NCBI RefSeq assembly: GCF_006346395.1
Contig: NZ_VDMS01000001.1
Location: 1,550,001-1,614,000, forward strand
DNA length: 64,000 bases
From: Nocardioides plantarum
GTDB lineage: Bacteria > Actinomycetota > Actinomycetes > Propionibacteriales > Nocardioidaceae
Direction: 5' to 3'
The notes beneath the pieces are model-generated. The model worked only from the letters and a program-made list of their open reading frames with translations, ran no database searches and was not told where the DNA came from. Made by a program: the position numbers and the translations under genes. This document shows, in pieces, positions 16,853 to 24,968 of this stretch (within the stretch, counting starts at the first letter, position 1; each line of letters begins with the position of its first letter).

Positions 16853-17124
16853 GAAAGGACGTCCGGGGTGTCGGCGACGGCCTCGTCGACGTGGACGGTG
16901 AAGTTCTCGATCACCGGGTTGGACAGCAGGGTCGCGGCCATCTCGTGGACCCGCGCGAGCACCTCGTCGGTGACCTCACCGGCCACCTCGAGCTCGAAGC
17001 GCTTGCCCTGGCGGACGTCGGTGACACCGTCGAATCCCAGGCGGGGCAGGGCTCCGAGCACCGCCTTCCCCTGGGGATCGAGGATCTCGGGCTTGGGCAT
17101 CACGTCGACCACGACCTTGGGCAC
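16849..17124 (-). CDS. purS: Phosphoribosylformylglycinamidine synthase subunit PurS
   Basis: Small bridging subunit of FGAM synthase, 91 aa, that holds PurQ and PurL together. The sequence has the usual [19 protein letters not shown] start, [16 protein letters not shown] centre and [12 protein letters not shown] end. GTG start at 17124. It overlaps purQ by 4 bp and so forms a purS-purQ operon separate from purL. A small membrane protein gene ends 9 bp upstream. Confidence 0.96.
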   Translation of the reverse strand: MPKVVVDVMPKPEILDPQGKAVLGALPRLGFDGVTDVRQGKRFELEVAGEVTDEVLARVHEMAATLLSNPVIENFTVHVDEAVADTPDVLS

Positions 17125-17133
17125 GAGCCGATC

Positions 17134-17322
17134 CTATTCGTCGTCGCTGTCGGCGACGTCAGCGGGCGTGGCGGGGTCGGCGGCGGCCGAGGAGTCGGCG
17201 TACGACGTCCCGCCCGACGCCTGCTCGTCGAGCCCGGCCTGCACGGCCATCGCCAGCACGGCGGCCGAGGCCGACAGCCCGGCGGTCACGAACACACGTC
17301 GACGTCTCCTCGGCTCGCTCAT
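17134..17322 (-). CDS. Small single-TM protein, 62 aa
   Basis: Short protein beginning MSEPRRRRRVFVTAGL, with one hydrophobic segment (about residues 9-28) and an acidic Ala/Asp/Ser tail outside the membrane. The arginine-rich start predicts N-in topology or an uncleaved signal. The frame is open back to GTG 17355, which would add 11 residues; ATG 17322 is preferred because the Arg cluster then sits at the N-terminus. It ends 9 bp before purS and may be the first gene of that operon. No function is recognised. Confidence 0.5.
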   Translation of the reverse strand: MSEPRRRRRVFVTAGLSASAAVLAMAVQAGLDEQASGGTSYADSSAAADPATPADVADSDDE

Positions 17323-17384
17323 GGCACCGAGGATGCCGGAGCGACCTGAGAGCACCCCATGGAGAAGCAGGGCACACTGACCCC

Positions 17385-17903
17385 ATGAGCATGACCTCCC
17401 CCAGCAGCCGACCGGGCCGCGCCGGCCTCAACCCGATGCGGCTGGAGTTCCCCCAGTCCCTGGCCGTCTACGACGACTACGCCCAGGCGCAGAAGACCGT
17501 CGACTTCCTGTCCGACGAGGAGTTCCCGGTCGAGAACTGCATGATCGTCGGCACCGACCTCAAGCGCATCGAGCGGATCACCGGCCGTCTCACCACCGGC
17601 CGTGTCGCCGCCGGTGCTGCCGCGTCGGGCGCCTGGTTCGGGCTCTTCATCGGGGTCGTCTTCACGATCTTCACCGACGAGAACGCCCTGACGACCATCT
17701 TGTCGACCGTGCTGTTCGGGGCGGCGTTCTTCGTCATCTGGGCGCTGCTCGGCTACGCGATGACGCGCGGGCAGCGCGACTTCCAGTCGGTCACCTCGGT
17801 GGTCGCGACGCGCTACGAGGTGCTGGTCGAGCACAAGGTCGCCGCCCAGGCGCGCGAGCTGCTCACCAAGCTGCCCGGCGCCCTGCCCAACCCGTTCGAG
17901 TAG
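17385..17903 (+). CDS. General-stress-protein-17M-like membrane protein
   Basis: 172-aa protein. An N-terminal ~60-residue domain (SLAVYDDYAQAQKTVDFLSDEEFPVENCMIVG) matches the general stress protein 17M-like alpha/beta domain. A Gly/Ala-rich pair of hydrophobic segments follows (~70-130), and a second short soluble stretch resembles a repeat of the first strand (YEVLVEHKVAAQARELL). The family is widespread in actinobacteria; its role in stress response is assumed, not shown. Monocistronic by position, convergent with the next gene (6-bp gap). Confidence 0.82.
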   Translation: MSMTSPSSRPGRAGLNPMRLEFPQSLAVYDDYAQAQKTVDFLSDEEFPVENCMIVGTDLKRIERITGRLTTGRVAAGAAASGAWFGLFIGVVFTIFTDENALTTILSTVLFGAAFFVIWALLGYAMTRGQRDFQSVTSVVATRYEVLVEHKVAAQARELLTKLPGALPNPFE

Positions 17904-17909
17904 TCGGTC

Positions 17910-18344
17910 TCACCCGCGGTCGGGCACCCGCACGGTGGCGAACCCGAGCGCGATCCCGCCCAGCACGCACCCGGAGACGACCAGGCCCGCACCCCAGCCG
18001 ACCGTGTGCGCCGAGACGCGCGCGAGGAGGGTGACGAGCAGCAGCCCGGTCGCGGTGCCGGCCAGCCAGAGCAGCACCCGCGCCGCCATCGCCCCGCCGC
18101 CGCGCAGGGGTGCGATCCCCAGCAGGAGCAGGGCGATCGCGGGCAGCAGCAGGACGGCGTACCCCGTGATCGACGGTACGCCGAGCACGCCGGCGCGCAG
18201 CAGGGCCGCGACCTCGATCGGCGTCGTCGACGACGCCACACCGGCGCGGAACCACGGCACCAGCATCGCGGCGACCCACGCCACGGCAGCCGCCGCCCAC
18301 AGGCCGACGCCGACCAGCTCGCGCCCCCGCCGGCCGCTGCTCAT
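17910..18344 (-). CDS. Four-TM protein of unknown function
   Basis: 144-aa hydrophobic protein with four likely TM helices and an RGRE basic N-terminus. One loop carries WFRAGVASSTTPIEVAALLRAGV, and a short RVPDRG tail follows the last helix. I do not recognise a family. Its ATG overlaps the stop of the upstream gene (18341-19000) by 4 bp, so it is translationally coupled to that membrane-anchored protein and the two may form one complex. Confidence 0.65.
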   Translation of the reverse strand: MSSGRRGRELVGVGLWAAAAVAWVAAMLVPWFRAGVASSTTPIEVAALLRAGVLGVPSITGYAVLLLPAIALLLLGIAPLRGGGAMAARVLLWLAGTATGLLLVTLLARVSAHTVGWGAGLVVSGCVLGGIALGFATVRVPDRG

Positions 18345-19000
18345 CGGGCCGGTCCCAGCAGGCCGTCGGCGCTGGCCTCGAGACTGACGTACCAGCGTCC
18401 GTCACGCTCGACCGCGACCAGGAAGGGCTCGATCGGCTCCTCCCGGTCGCGGACCCACCCCTGCGCCAGCGGCATCGAGTAGGAGGCCTTGCCCAGGCCT
18501 GCTCGGGACTCGGGCAACCGGTCGGGGTCGAGCGTCACGTCGAGATCGCCGGCGAGGACGAACACCCGCCGCGCGCCGAGGTCGTCGGGGTCGGGCACGG
18601 ACCGCAGGTCGAGCCCCTCGAGCTCGAGGTCGAGCGCGGCGACCGTGGCGACGGCGGTCAGGTCGACCGAGCCGTCGAGCTGGCTCTCGGCGGCGGCGAG
18701 CACGGCGGTCACGTCGAGCGGCGGCGCCTCGCCCTCACGCAGGAGCCGCTCCCCCAACCGGTCGTACGCCGCCCCGGCGCGTCGCGGGTCGTCGGCCTCC
18801 GCCGGGTCGATCGCGGCCACGATGGCGACCGGGTCGGTGTCGGCGATCCCCTGCAGCAGCCTGGCCACGGCGGCCTCGGGCGTGTCGGCGCCGGTGGGCT
18901 CGGACCTCAGCAGCGAGACGAGGAGCACCACGGCCAGCAGCGCCGCCGTGCCCCAGCAGCCGACCAGCAGCCCGGTGCGGGCGACCACCCCACAGCGCAC
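18341..19000 (-). CDS. Membrane-anchored protein of unknown function, possible 5' frameshift
   Basis: In the frame that ends at 18341 the product has one TM segment (GLLVGCWGTAALLAVVLLVSL written in two parts: GLLVGCWGTAAL then LAVVLLVSL) and a ~180-residue soluble part with a PEAAVARLLQGIADTDPVAI segment like scaffold domains in actinobacterial lipoproteins. The first usable start is GTG 19000. However, an adjacent frame starts at ATG 19103 (MAADPQDGPGDVDYAVPAEV) with clean high-GC3 codons and would join this gene if one G near 19043-19046 were removed. The true product may therefore be ~253 aa with an N-terminal cytoplasmic tail. It is coupled to the four-TM gene downstream. Confidence 0.55.
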   Translation of the reverse strand: MRCGVVARTGLLVGCWGTAALLAVVLLVSLLRSEPTGADTPEAAVARLLQGIADTDPVAIVAAIDPAEADDPRRAGAAYDRLGERLLREGEAPPLDVTAVLAAAESQLDGSVDLTAVATVAALDLELEGLDLRSVPDPDDLGARRVFVLAGDLDVTLDPDRLPESRAGLGKASYSMPLAQGWVRDREEPIEPFLVAVERDGRWYVSLEASADGLLGPAR

Positions 19001-19112
19001 CCGGCGGGGGCGACTCGCGAGGGTCTCGGCGGCGCGACCGTCCGACCTCGGCCGGCACGGCGTAGTCGACGTCGCCCGGGCCGTCCTGGGGGTCTGCCGC
19101 CATCCCTGCAGG

Positions 19113-19298
19113 CTACGGACGGGGTCGCAACGACACGATGCCGAGCGCGACGCCGAGCCCGGCGACCAGGGCTCCGACGCCGGCCAGGGACTCCTCCGGG
19201 TCGCCGGTGCCCCACCAGCCCAGGCCCTGGCCGGCCCACAGGACACCGGCGACGACCAGGAGGGCGGCGAAGGCGAGGACGAGCAGTCGGACGAACAA
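19113..19298 (-). CDS. Small two-TM protein, 61 aa
   Basis: Short hydrophobic protein: one TM (FVRLLVLAFAALLVVAGVL), a loop GWWGTGDPEESL, and a second TM ending LRPRP. The start must be TTG 19298, 1 base after the stop of the acyl-CoA ligase gene, so translation would be coupled. No family is recognised. Codon use matches its neighbours, which supports coding, but the non-standard start lowers certainty. Confidence 0.45.
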   Translation of the reverse strand: MFVRLLVLAFAALLVVAGVLWAGQGLGWWGTGDPEESLAGVGALVAGLGVALGIVSLRPRP

Positions 19299-19299
19299 G

Positions 19300-20859
19300 T
19301 CAGGAGAGCTCGCGCTTGAGGATCTTGCCGGTCGCGGTCATCGGCAACTCGTCGACGAACTCGACGATGCGCGGGTACTTGTAGCCGGCCATCTCGTCCC
19401 TGGCCCAGGCGACGAGCTCCTCCTCGGTCAGGCTCGAGCCCTTCTCGAGGATGACCACGGCCTTGATCTCCTCGCCGTGGCTCTCGTGCGGCACGCCGAT
19501 CACCGCGGCCAGCGAGACGTCGGGGTGCGTGAGGAGGTGCTCCTCGATCTCGCGCGGGTAGACGTTGAACCCGCCCCGGATGATCATGTCCTTGGACCGG
19601 TCGACGATGTAGTACCAGCCGTCCTCGTCCTTGCGGGCCAGGTCGCCCGAGCGGAACCACCCGTCCTGGATGGCCTCGTCGGTCGCGTCCGGGCGGCCGT
19701 AGTAGCCCTTCATCACGTTGTGGCCCTTAATGGCGATCTCGCCGACCTCCTCGTCGGCGCCGATCTCGTCCCAGCTGTCGGCCTTCAGCAGCTTCATCTC
19801 GACGCCGGGGATCGGCGTACCGATGGAGCCCACCCGCACGTCCGCGCCGTACTTGGAGAAGCTGGCGACCGGCGAGGTCTCGGACAGCCCGTAGCCCTCG
19901 AGGATGGTGACGCCGAACTTCCTCTCGAAGCCCTTGTGCACCTCGACCGGCAGGGCGGACCCGCCGGCCGCGGCGACGCGGAGGTTGTCGGCGATCGAGC
20001 TGATGTCGACGCCCTCCTCGAGCGCGCCGAGCAGGCCCCAGTACATCGTGGGGACGCCGGCGAAGAAGGACACCTCGTTGGCGAGCATCAGGTCGAGCGC
20101 GGCCTTGGCCTCGAAGCGCGGCAGCATCACGACGGTGCCGCCGAACGCGAAGGCGCCGTTCTGGATGACGGTCTGGCCGAAGGAGTGGAACAGCGGCAGC
20201 ACGCACAGGTAGGTGTCGGGCTTCTCCGCGTCGGCGCCGAAGAGGTCCCGACCGGCCCGGGCGTTGTCGCGCATGTTGCGGTGGCGCAGCTCGGCGCCCT
20301 TGGGCTGACCGGTGGTGCCGGAGGTGTAGAGGATGACCGCGGTGTCGTCCTCGTCGGTGACGACCGTGTCGAACGTCGGGGGCTGCCCGGCGACGGCCCG
20401 GCCCAGCGTCTCGGTGCCCCCGACCGGGCTGTCGGCCGTGGGGTCGGCGGTGATCATGAAGAAGTGCTCGCAGCCGTCGGTCTGCTCGAAGCCGGCGTGG
20501 CCCTCCCTGCCGATCGCGAGCTCGGGCGTGCCCTGGAAGCAGAAGTAGGCCTTCGCGTCGGAGTCAGCCAGGTGGTAGGCGACCTCGCGGCCCTTGAGCA
20601 GCACGTTGAGGGGCACCACGGTGCCGCCGGCCTTGAGGATGCCGAAGTAGACGATGGTGAAGTAGGGCAGGTTGGGGCAGCTCAGCGCGACCTTGTCGCC
20701 GCGCTCGATGCCGCGCGAGACGAGCAGGTTGGCCACCTGGTTGGCCGCGCCGTCGACCTGCGCGTAGCTGAGCCGGGTGTCGCCGAACACGAGGGCCTCG
20801 CGCTCGGGGTGCTCCGCTGCGGTGTCCTCGAGAAGGCTGGCCAGGTTGAAGTCCGTCAC
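19300..20859 (-). CDS. Long-chain fatty-acid-CoA ligase/acyl-CoA synthetase
   Basis: AMP-forming adenylating enzyme, 519 aa from GTG 20859 (VTDFNLASLLEDTA). The P-loop-like motif is YTSGTTGQPKGAELRH, the AMP-binding motif is EGYGLSETSP, and the hinge/A8 region reads GWFRSGDLARKDEDGWYYIVDR. The catalytic Lys lies in MTATGKILKREL at the C-terminus. It would activate fatty or aryl acids to acyl-AMP and then acyl-CoA in the cytosol. The same reading frame stays open far upstream through the MMPL gene, but that part is non-coding shadow. The substrate is not determinable. Confidence 0.93.
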   Translation of the reverse strand: MTDFNLASLLEDTAAEHPEREALVFGDTRLSYAQVDGAANQVANLLVSRGIERGDKVALSCPNLPYFTIVYFGILKAGGTVVPLNVLLKGREVAYHLADSDAKAYFCFQGTPELAIGREGHAGFEQTDGCEHFFMITADPTADSPVGGTETLGRAVAGQPPTFDTVVTDEDDTAVILYTSGTTGQPKGAELRHRNMRDNARAGRDLFGADAEKPDTYLCVLPLFHSFGQTVIQNGAFAFGGTVVMLPRFEAKAALDLMLANEVSFFAGVPTMYWGLLGALEEGVDISSIADNLRVAAAGGSALPVEVHKGFERKFGVTILEGYGLSETSPVASFSKYGADVRVGSIGTPIPGVEMKLLKADSWDEIGADEEVGEIAIKGHNVMKGYYGRPDATDEAIQDGWFRSGDLARKDEDGWYYIVDRSKDMIIRGGFNVYPREIEEHLLTHPDVSLAAVIGVPHESHGEEIKAVVILEKGSSLTEEELVAWARDEMAGYKYPRIVEFVDELPMTATGKILKRELS

Positions 20860-20993
20860 GCGCCACAACCTACGCGTCGGTAGGTGACCGCCGCCACGGC
20901 CACCAGCCCCGACCTGGCGCACCATCGTCACGACGCCCCCGCCGGTGGAGGCGTGCTCGCACGGGGGAGAACCGCACGCGACCCTGAGGGTCC

Positions 20994-23054
20994 TCAGTCC
21001 CGGCGGGAGAGCGGACCCGGCCACCAGAACCGCCGCCCGAGCAGGGCCACCAGTGCCGGGACCAGCACGCTGCGCACGAGCAGGGTGTCGAGCAGGACGC
21101 CGAAGCCGACGATGACGCCGATCTGGGTGAGCACGATGAGCGGCAGCACTCCCAGGACCGTGAAGACCGCGGCGAGCAGGATGCCGGCACTGGTGATCAC
21201 CCCGCCGGTGACCGACAGCGCGACCCGGATCGCCTCGGCGGTGTCGGTGCGCGCGGCCTCCTCCTTGGCCCGCGTGGTGAGGAAGATGTTGTAGTCGACG
21301 CCCAGGGCGACCAGGAACAGGAACGACAGGAGCGGCACGCTCAGGTCGAGTGCCGGGAACCCGAACCAGTGGCTGAAGGCGAACCAGCTGGCGCCGAGGC
21401 TGCCGACGTAGGTCGCGACGACGGTGAGCACGAGCAGCACCGCGGCGACCACCGAGCGCAGCAGGACGAGCAGCACGACCAGCACGACCAGCAGGATGAG
21501 CGGGACGATCAGCCGCTGGTCGCGGTCGGCGGCGTCGGAAGCGTCGAGCGCCTCGGCGTCCGGCCCGCCGACCAGGACGGCGCCGTCGATCTCCTGGGCG
21601 CGGTCGCGGATCTCGCGGACCGTCTCGAAGGCCCGCTCGGAGGCCGGGTCGGCGGTGAGCACGACCGAGAGGACCGAGGTGCCCTCGGCGCGACCCGACG
21701 CCTCGACGCTCTGGACCCCGTCGACCCGGCCCACCGCGGCGGTGACCTCGTCGACCTCTCGGGTCGGCACGACCACCGTGGTCGGCTGGGACGAGCCGGC
21801 CGGGTAGTGCTCGGCGAGCACCTCCTGCCCGGTGACCGACTCGGGGGTCGCGCGGAACTGCTCGGTCTGGGAGAGACCCACCTTGAGCCCGAGCAGCGGC
21901 AGCGCGAGCACGGCCAGGACCACCACGCAGGCCATCACGACCGCGACGGGCCGAGCGGTCACCGCGGTCCCGACCCGGGCCCAGACGCCGGTGCGGGCCG
22001 GGTCGTCCTGACCGCCGCGCGGCACGAACGGCCAGAACAGCGCACGCCCGAAGACGGTCATCGCGGCTGGCAGGACGACCAGCGCGTAGACGACGGCGGT
22101 GACGATGCCGATGGCGCCGCCGAAGCCGATGTTGCGGCTCGTGGGGTTGTCGGCCAGACCCAGGCAGAGCAGGGCGAGGACCACGGTGCCGGAGCTGGCC
22201 AGGATCGCGGGGGCCGCACGGTCGAGCGCGTGCCGCATGGCGTCGTACCGGTCGTCGGTGCGGCGCAGCTCCTCGCGGTAGCGCGCGATGAGGAGCAGCG
22301 CGTAGTTGGTGCCGGCACCGAACACGAGCACCGACGTGATGCCGACCGAGGCGCCGTCGGTGGAGAAGTCGAAGATCTTGGTGCCGACCCCGACGAGCTG
22401 GGCCGCGACCTGGTCGGCGACCCCGACCACGGCGAGCGGGACCAGCCACAGCCAGGGGCTGCGGTAGGTCAGCAGCAGGAGGAGCGCGACGACCGATGCG
22501 GTCACCACGAGCAGGCGCACGTCGGCGCCCTCGAAGACCGCACCGAGGTCGGTCCCGAACGCCGGGCCGCCGGTCACCTGGGCCCGTAGCCCGTCGGGCA
22601 GGCCGGTGGCAAGGGCGTCGCGCAGGTCTCCGACGACCTGGTCCCGGTCGTCCTCGGAGAGGTCGGCGGAGATCGGGATGCCGACGAACGCCGCCTTGCC
22701 GTCCTCGGCGGGGACCGAGAACGTCCTCTGGCCCTTGGCGGAGTACTCGGCCAGGCTGCCCGTGAGCCTGTCGACAGCCGTTCGGTCCTGGGCCGTGAGC
22801 GACGCACCGTCCCGGTCGAGCACCACGATCGCCGGGGTGAACTCGCTGGTGCCCAACCGCTCCTGCAGCCGGGTCGCCTGCGCGGACTCGGCGTCGGTGG
22901 GCAGGTTGGCCGCGGCGTTGTCGGTCGTCTCGGCCTCGATCCCCGACCCCAGCAGGACCCCGGAGAACAGGATCGCCACGACGACCACCAGCCAGCTCGT
23001 CCGGCGGCCGATGAGGTGCGGGACCCGTAACTTTCGACCGGTGAATATTTCCAT
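20994..23054 (-). CDS. MMPL/RND family transporter
   Basis: 686-aa export protein of the MmpL/HpnN-type RND superfamily: two copies of a six-TM module, each preceded by a large extracytoplasmic domain. Visible marks are the N-terminal TM after MEIFTGRKLRVPHLIG, the GVGTKIFDFSTDGASVGITSVLVFG segment (in pieces: SVGITSVLVFGAGTNYALLL) and its C-terminal counterpart SFLFLVALGVDYNIFL with the conserved GxDY acidic motif. Likely cargo is a lipid or drug. Start 23054 is chosen inside a dyad shared with the divergent marR promoter; an upstream start (23084) would cover that operator. Confidence 0.92.
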   Translation of the reverse strand: MEIFTGRKLRVPHLIGRRTSWLVVVVAILFSGVLLGSGIEAETTDNAAANLPTDAESAQATRLQERLGTSEFTPAIVVLDRDGASLTAQDRTAVDRLTGSLAEYSAKGQRTFSVPAEDGKAAFVGIPISADLSEDDRDQVVGDLRDALATGLPDGLRAQVTGGPAFGTDLGAVFEGADVRLLVVTASVVALLLLLTYRSPWLWLVPLAVVGVADQVAAQLVGVGTKIFDFSTDGASVGITSVLVFGAGTNYALLLIARYREELRRTDDRYDAMRHALDRAAPAILASSGTVVLALLCLGLADNPTSRNIGFGGAIGIVTAVVYALVVLPAAMTVFGRALFWPFVPRGGQDDPARTGVWARVGTAVTARPVAVVMACVVVLAVLALPLLGLKVGLSQTEQFRATPESVTGQEVLAEHYPAGSSQPTTVVVPTREVDEVTAAVGRVDGVQSVEASGRAEGTSVLSVVLTADPASERAFETVREIRDRAQEIDGAVLVGGPDAEALDASDAADRDQRLIVPLILLVVLVVLLVLLRSVVAAVLLVLTVVATYVGSLGASWFAFSHWFGFPALDLSVPLLSFLFLVALGVDYNIFLTTRAKEEAARTDTAEAIRVALSVTGGVITSAGILLAAVFTVLGVLPLIVLTQIGVIVGFGVLLDTLLVRSVLVPALVALLGRRFWWPGPLSRRD

Positions 23055-23062
23055 GGTCGAAA
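23032..23062. promoter_or_regulatory. MarR-type dyad overlapping the MMPL start
   Basis: TTTCGACC (23032-23039) and GGTCGAAA (23055-23062) form an inverted repeat centred on AATATT (23044-23049). The dyad covers the MMPL start codon and lies 10 bp before the marR GTG, so one bound repressor would block both genes. This is typical of autoregulated MarR-transporter pairs. Confidence 0.65.
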
Positions 23063-23071
23063 TAGTAGGGT

Positions 23072-23572
23072 GTGGTCGTGCCAAACGCCATCCCGCCGCC
23101 CGACCCCGGCCGCAGCGACGGCGCCCACCGGGTGGTCCGGGCGCTGCGGCGCTACACCACCGAGTCCGATCTCTACGTCGCCACCGCGAGCCGCGAGAGC
23201 GAGATGCACCGCACCGACCTCAACGGGCTCGCGCTGATCATGGACTGGGGCCTGCAGGACGAGCCGGCCACGCCGGGCCGGCTCAGCGCGGCGATGCACC
23301 TCTCGGCTCCCGCGACCTCGGCCATGCTCGACCGGCTCGAGAAGCACGGCCACGTCACCCGCGCCCCCCACCCCGGCGACCGCCGATCGGTGGTGGTCGA
23401 GGTCACCGAGCACGCGATCGCCGTCGGCTCGAGGATGTTCGGACGCCTCGGCGCCCACCTCGCGCCGGTGCTCGACCGCCGGACCGACGAGGAGCTCGCG
23501 CTGATCGCTGCGTTCCTCGAGGAGGCCGGCCTGGCCACCATCGCCGCCCGGCGCGAGGTCCCGCCGGCGTAG
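23072..23572 (+). CDS. MarR family transcriptional regulator
   Basis: 166-aa winged-helix regulator. The HTH core is TPGRLSAAMHLSAPATSAML and the wing HVTRAPHPGDRRSVVVEVTE; the DRR signature of the MarR wing is present. The N- and C-terminal helices should form the dimer interface. Start GTG 23072 or 23078. It is divergent from the MMPL transporter with a shared dyad at 23032-23062, so it most likely represses both. The inducing ligand is unknown. Confidence 0.93.
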   Translation: MVVPNAIPPPDPGRSDGAHRVVRALRRYTTESDLYVATASRESEMHRTDLNGLALIMDWGLQDEPATPGRLSAAMHLSAPATSAMLDRLEKHGHVTRAPHPGDRRSVVVEVTEHAIAVGSRMFGRLGAHLAPVLDRRTDEELALIAAFLEEAGLATIAARREVPPA

Positions 23573-23575
23573 GGG

Positions 23576-23992
23576 TCAGCGCCGCGCGAGGATCTTCGCC
23601 GCGCGGCGCAGGTCGGACCGCACGGTGACCGGGGCGACCCGGTTGGCGGCGATGCCCAGCGGACGCGCGAGGCCGGAGGCCGTGACGTGCATCGAGACGC
23701 AGACGTCGCAGGACGAGCCCACCGGCGTGAACGTCAGCGTGAGGACGGCGCGGAAGCCGCGCCAGGTGCCGTGCTCGGACCAGCGGTGCGGCCGGTCGGC
23801 GTCGGTCAGCTCCATCCGCGGGCGGATGCCGACGGTGGTGACGTCGTCCCAGCTCTGGCCCACGACGCCGTCGGCGCCGTCGACCTCGGCGACCGCCTTG
23901 AGGCTCGACTGCCACTCGGGGCGGTTGGCCGGGGCGACCAGGTAGTCGTAGGCGTCCTCGCAGGACACCTCGAAGCGGACGGGTGCGGCCAC
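23576..23992 (-). CDS. SRPBCC (START-like) family protein
   Basis: 138-aa protein with the START/polyketide-cyclase-like fold: PVRFEVSCEDAYDYLVAPAN at the front, then beta strands WDDVTTVGIRPRMEL and RWSEHGTW, and a long C-terminal helix with RRAAKILARR. Such proteins bind hydrophobic ligands. The GTG start at 23992 lies 2 bp beyond the purC stop, with GGGGAG upstream, so it is co-translated with purC. Its stop nearly abuts the convergent marR stop. No link to purine synthesis is evident. Confidence 0.82.
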   Translation of the reverse strand: MAAPVRFEVSCEDAYDYLVAPANRPEWQSSLKAVAEVDGADGVVGQSWDDVTTVGIRPRMELTDADRPHRWSEHGTWRGFRAVLTLTFTPVGSSCDVCVSMHVTASGLARPLGIAANRVAPVTVRSDLRRAAKILARR

Positions 23993-23994
23993 GG

Positions 23995-24891
23995 CTACCA
24001 GCGCTCCCCGGTGAGCAGCTCGAACGCCTCGACGTAGCGCGCGCGGGTGCGGTCGACGACCTCGGGCGGGATCGGGGGCGGAGCCTCCCCGGAGGCGCGG
24101 TCCCAGCCGGACTCGGGCGACAGCGCCCAGTTGCGCACGATCTGCTTGTCGTACGACGCCTGCGGGCGTCCCGGGGTCCACGCGTCGGCCGGCCAGAACC
24201 GCGACGAGTCGGGCGTCAGGACCTCGTCGCCGAGCACCACCGTGCCGGGCCCGTCGAGGCGACGGCCGAACTCGAGCTTGGTGTCGGCCAGGATAATGCC
24301 GCGCTCGCGGGCGACGGTCTCGGCCCGGGCGTAGACCGCGAGGGTCAGGTGACGCAGGGTGGCCGCCGCCTCGGCGCCCACCTCGTCGACCACGGCGTCG
24401 TAGGAGACGTTCTCGTCGTGGTCGCCGAGGTCGGCCTTCGTCGCAGGGGTGAAGATCGGCTCGGGGAGGCGGCTGCCGTCGACCAGGCTGGCCGGCAGCG
24501 GGATGCCGCAGACCTCGCCGGTGGCGGCGTAGTCGAGCAGGCCGGACCCAGAGAGGTAGCCACGGGCGACGCACTCGACCGGGAACATGTCGAGCCGCTC
24601 GCAGATGACCGCCCGGCCGGCGACGGACGCGGGCACGTCGGTCGAGACGACGTGACCGGGCACCAGGTCGGCCAGCTGCTCGAACCACCACAGCGACATC
24701 CGGGTCAGGATCTCGCCCTTGTCGGGGATCGTCGTGGCGAGCACGAAGTCGAAGATCGAGATCCGATCGCTGGCCACCATCAGCAGGTGACCGTCGTGGG
24801 GTCCGCCCTGCAGCTCGTAGAGGTCGCGCACCTTGCCGGAGTGGAGGTGGGTCGCCCCGTCGATGGCGGGCGCCTCCGGGATGTTGAGCAC
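23995..24891 (-). CDS. purC: Phosphoribosylaminoimidazole-succinocarboxamide synthase
   Basis: SAICAR synthetase (joins CAIR and aspartate using ATP), 298 aa. Hallmarks are HSGKVRDLYEL at the N-terminus, MVASDRISIFDFVL, KGEILTRMSLWWFEQL and the substrate motif LPEPIFTPATKAD. The length fits the longer PurC of actinobacteria and yeast Ade1. It is on the same strand as the other pur genes but is followed only by the SRPBCC gene. A 77-bp gap separates it from the divergent sulfotransferase. Confidence 0.97.
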   Translation of the reverse strand: MLNIPEAPAIDGATHLHSGKVRDLYELQGGPHDGHLLMVASDRISIFDFVLATTIPDKGEILTRMSLWWFEQLADLVPGHVVSTDVPASVAGRAVICERLDMFPVECVARGYLSGSGLLDYAATGEVCGIPLPASLVDGSRLPEPIFTPATKADLGDHDENVSYDAVVDEVGAEAAATLRHLTLAVYARAETVARERGIILADTKLEFGRRLDGPGTVVLGDEVLTPDSSRFWPADAWTPGRPQASYDKQIVRNWALSPESGWDRASGEAPPPIPPEVVDRTRARYVEAFELLTGERW

Positions 24892-24968
24892 GACCTGATC
24901 CTAGGACCTCCCCCGATCACCCCTCAGAACCGCGGGCACGGCAATGTGTTGTGATCTAGTCTTGTTTC

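Noticed and set aside
20860..20993. Small gene between the acyl-CoA ligase and MMPL
   Set aside because: No frame with start, ribosome site and sensible composition; only a weak GACCC-TGA-GGGTC stem was seen near the MMPL stop.
19300..23091. A 1263-codon open frame covering the acyl-CoA ligase and the MMPL gene as one protein
   Set aside because: Only the ligase part has family motifs; upstream of 20859 the frame is Arg/Pro/Ala-rich shadow of the MMPL gene, which has its own frame with TM segments.
24892..24968. Riboswitch between purC and the sulfotransferase gene
   Set aside because: The 77-bp gap is too short for a known riboswitch plus two promoters, and no conserved fold was recognised.
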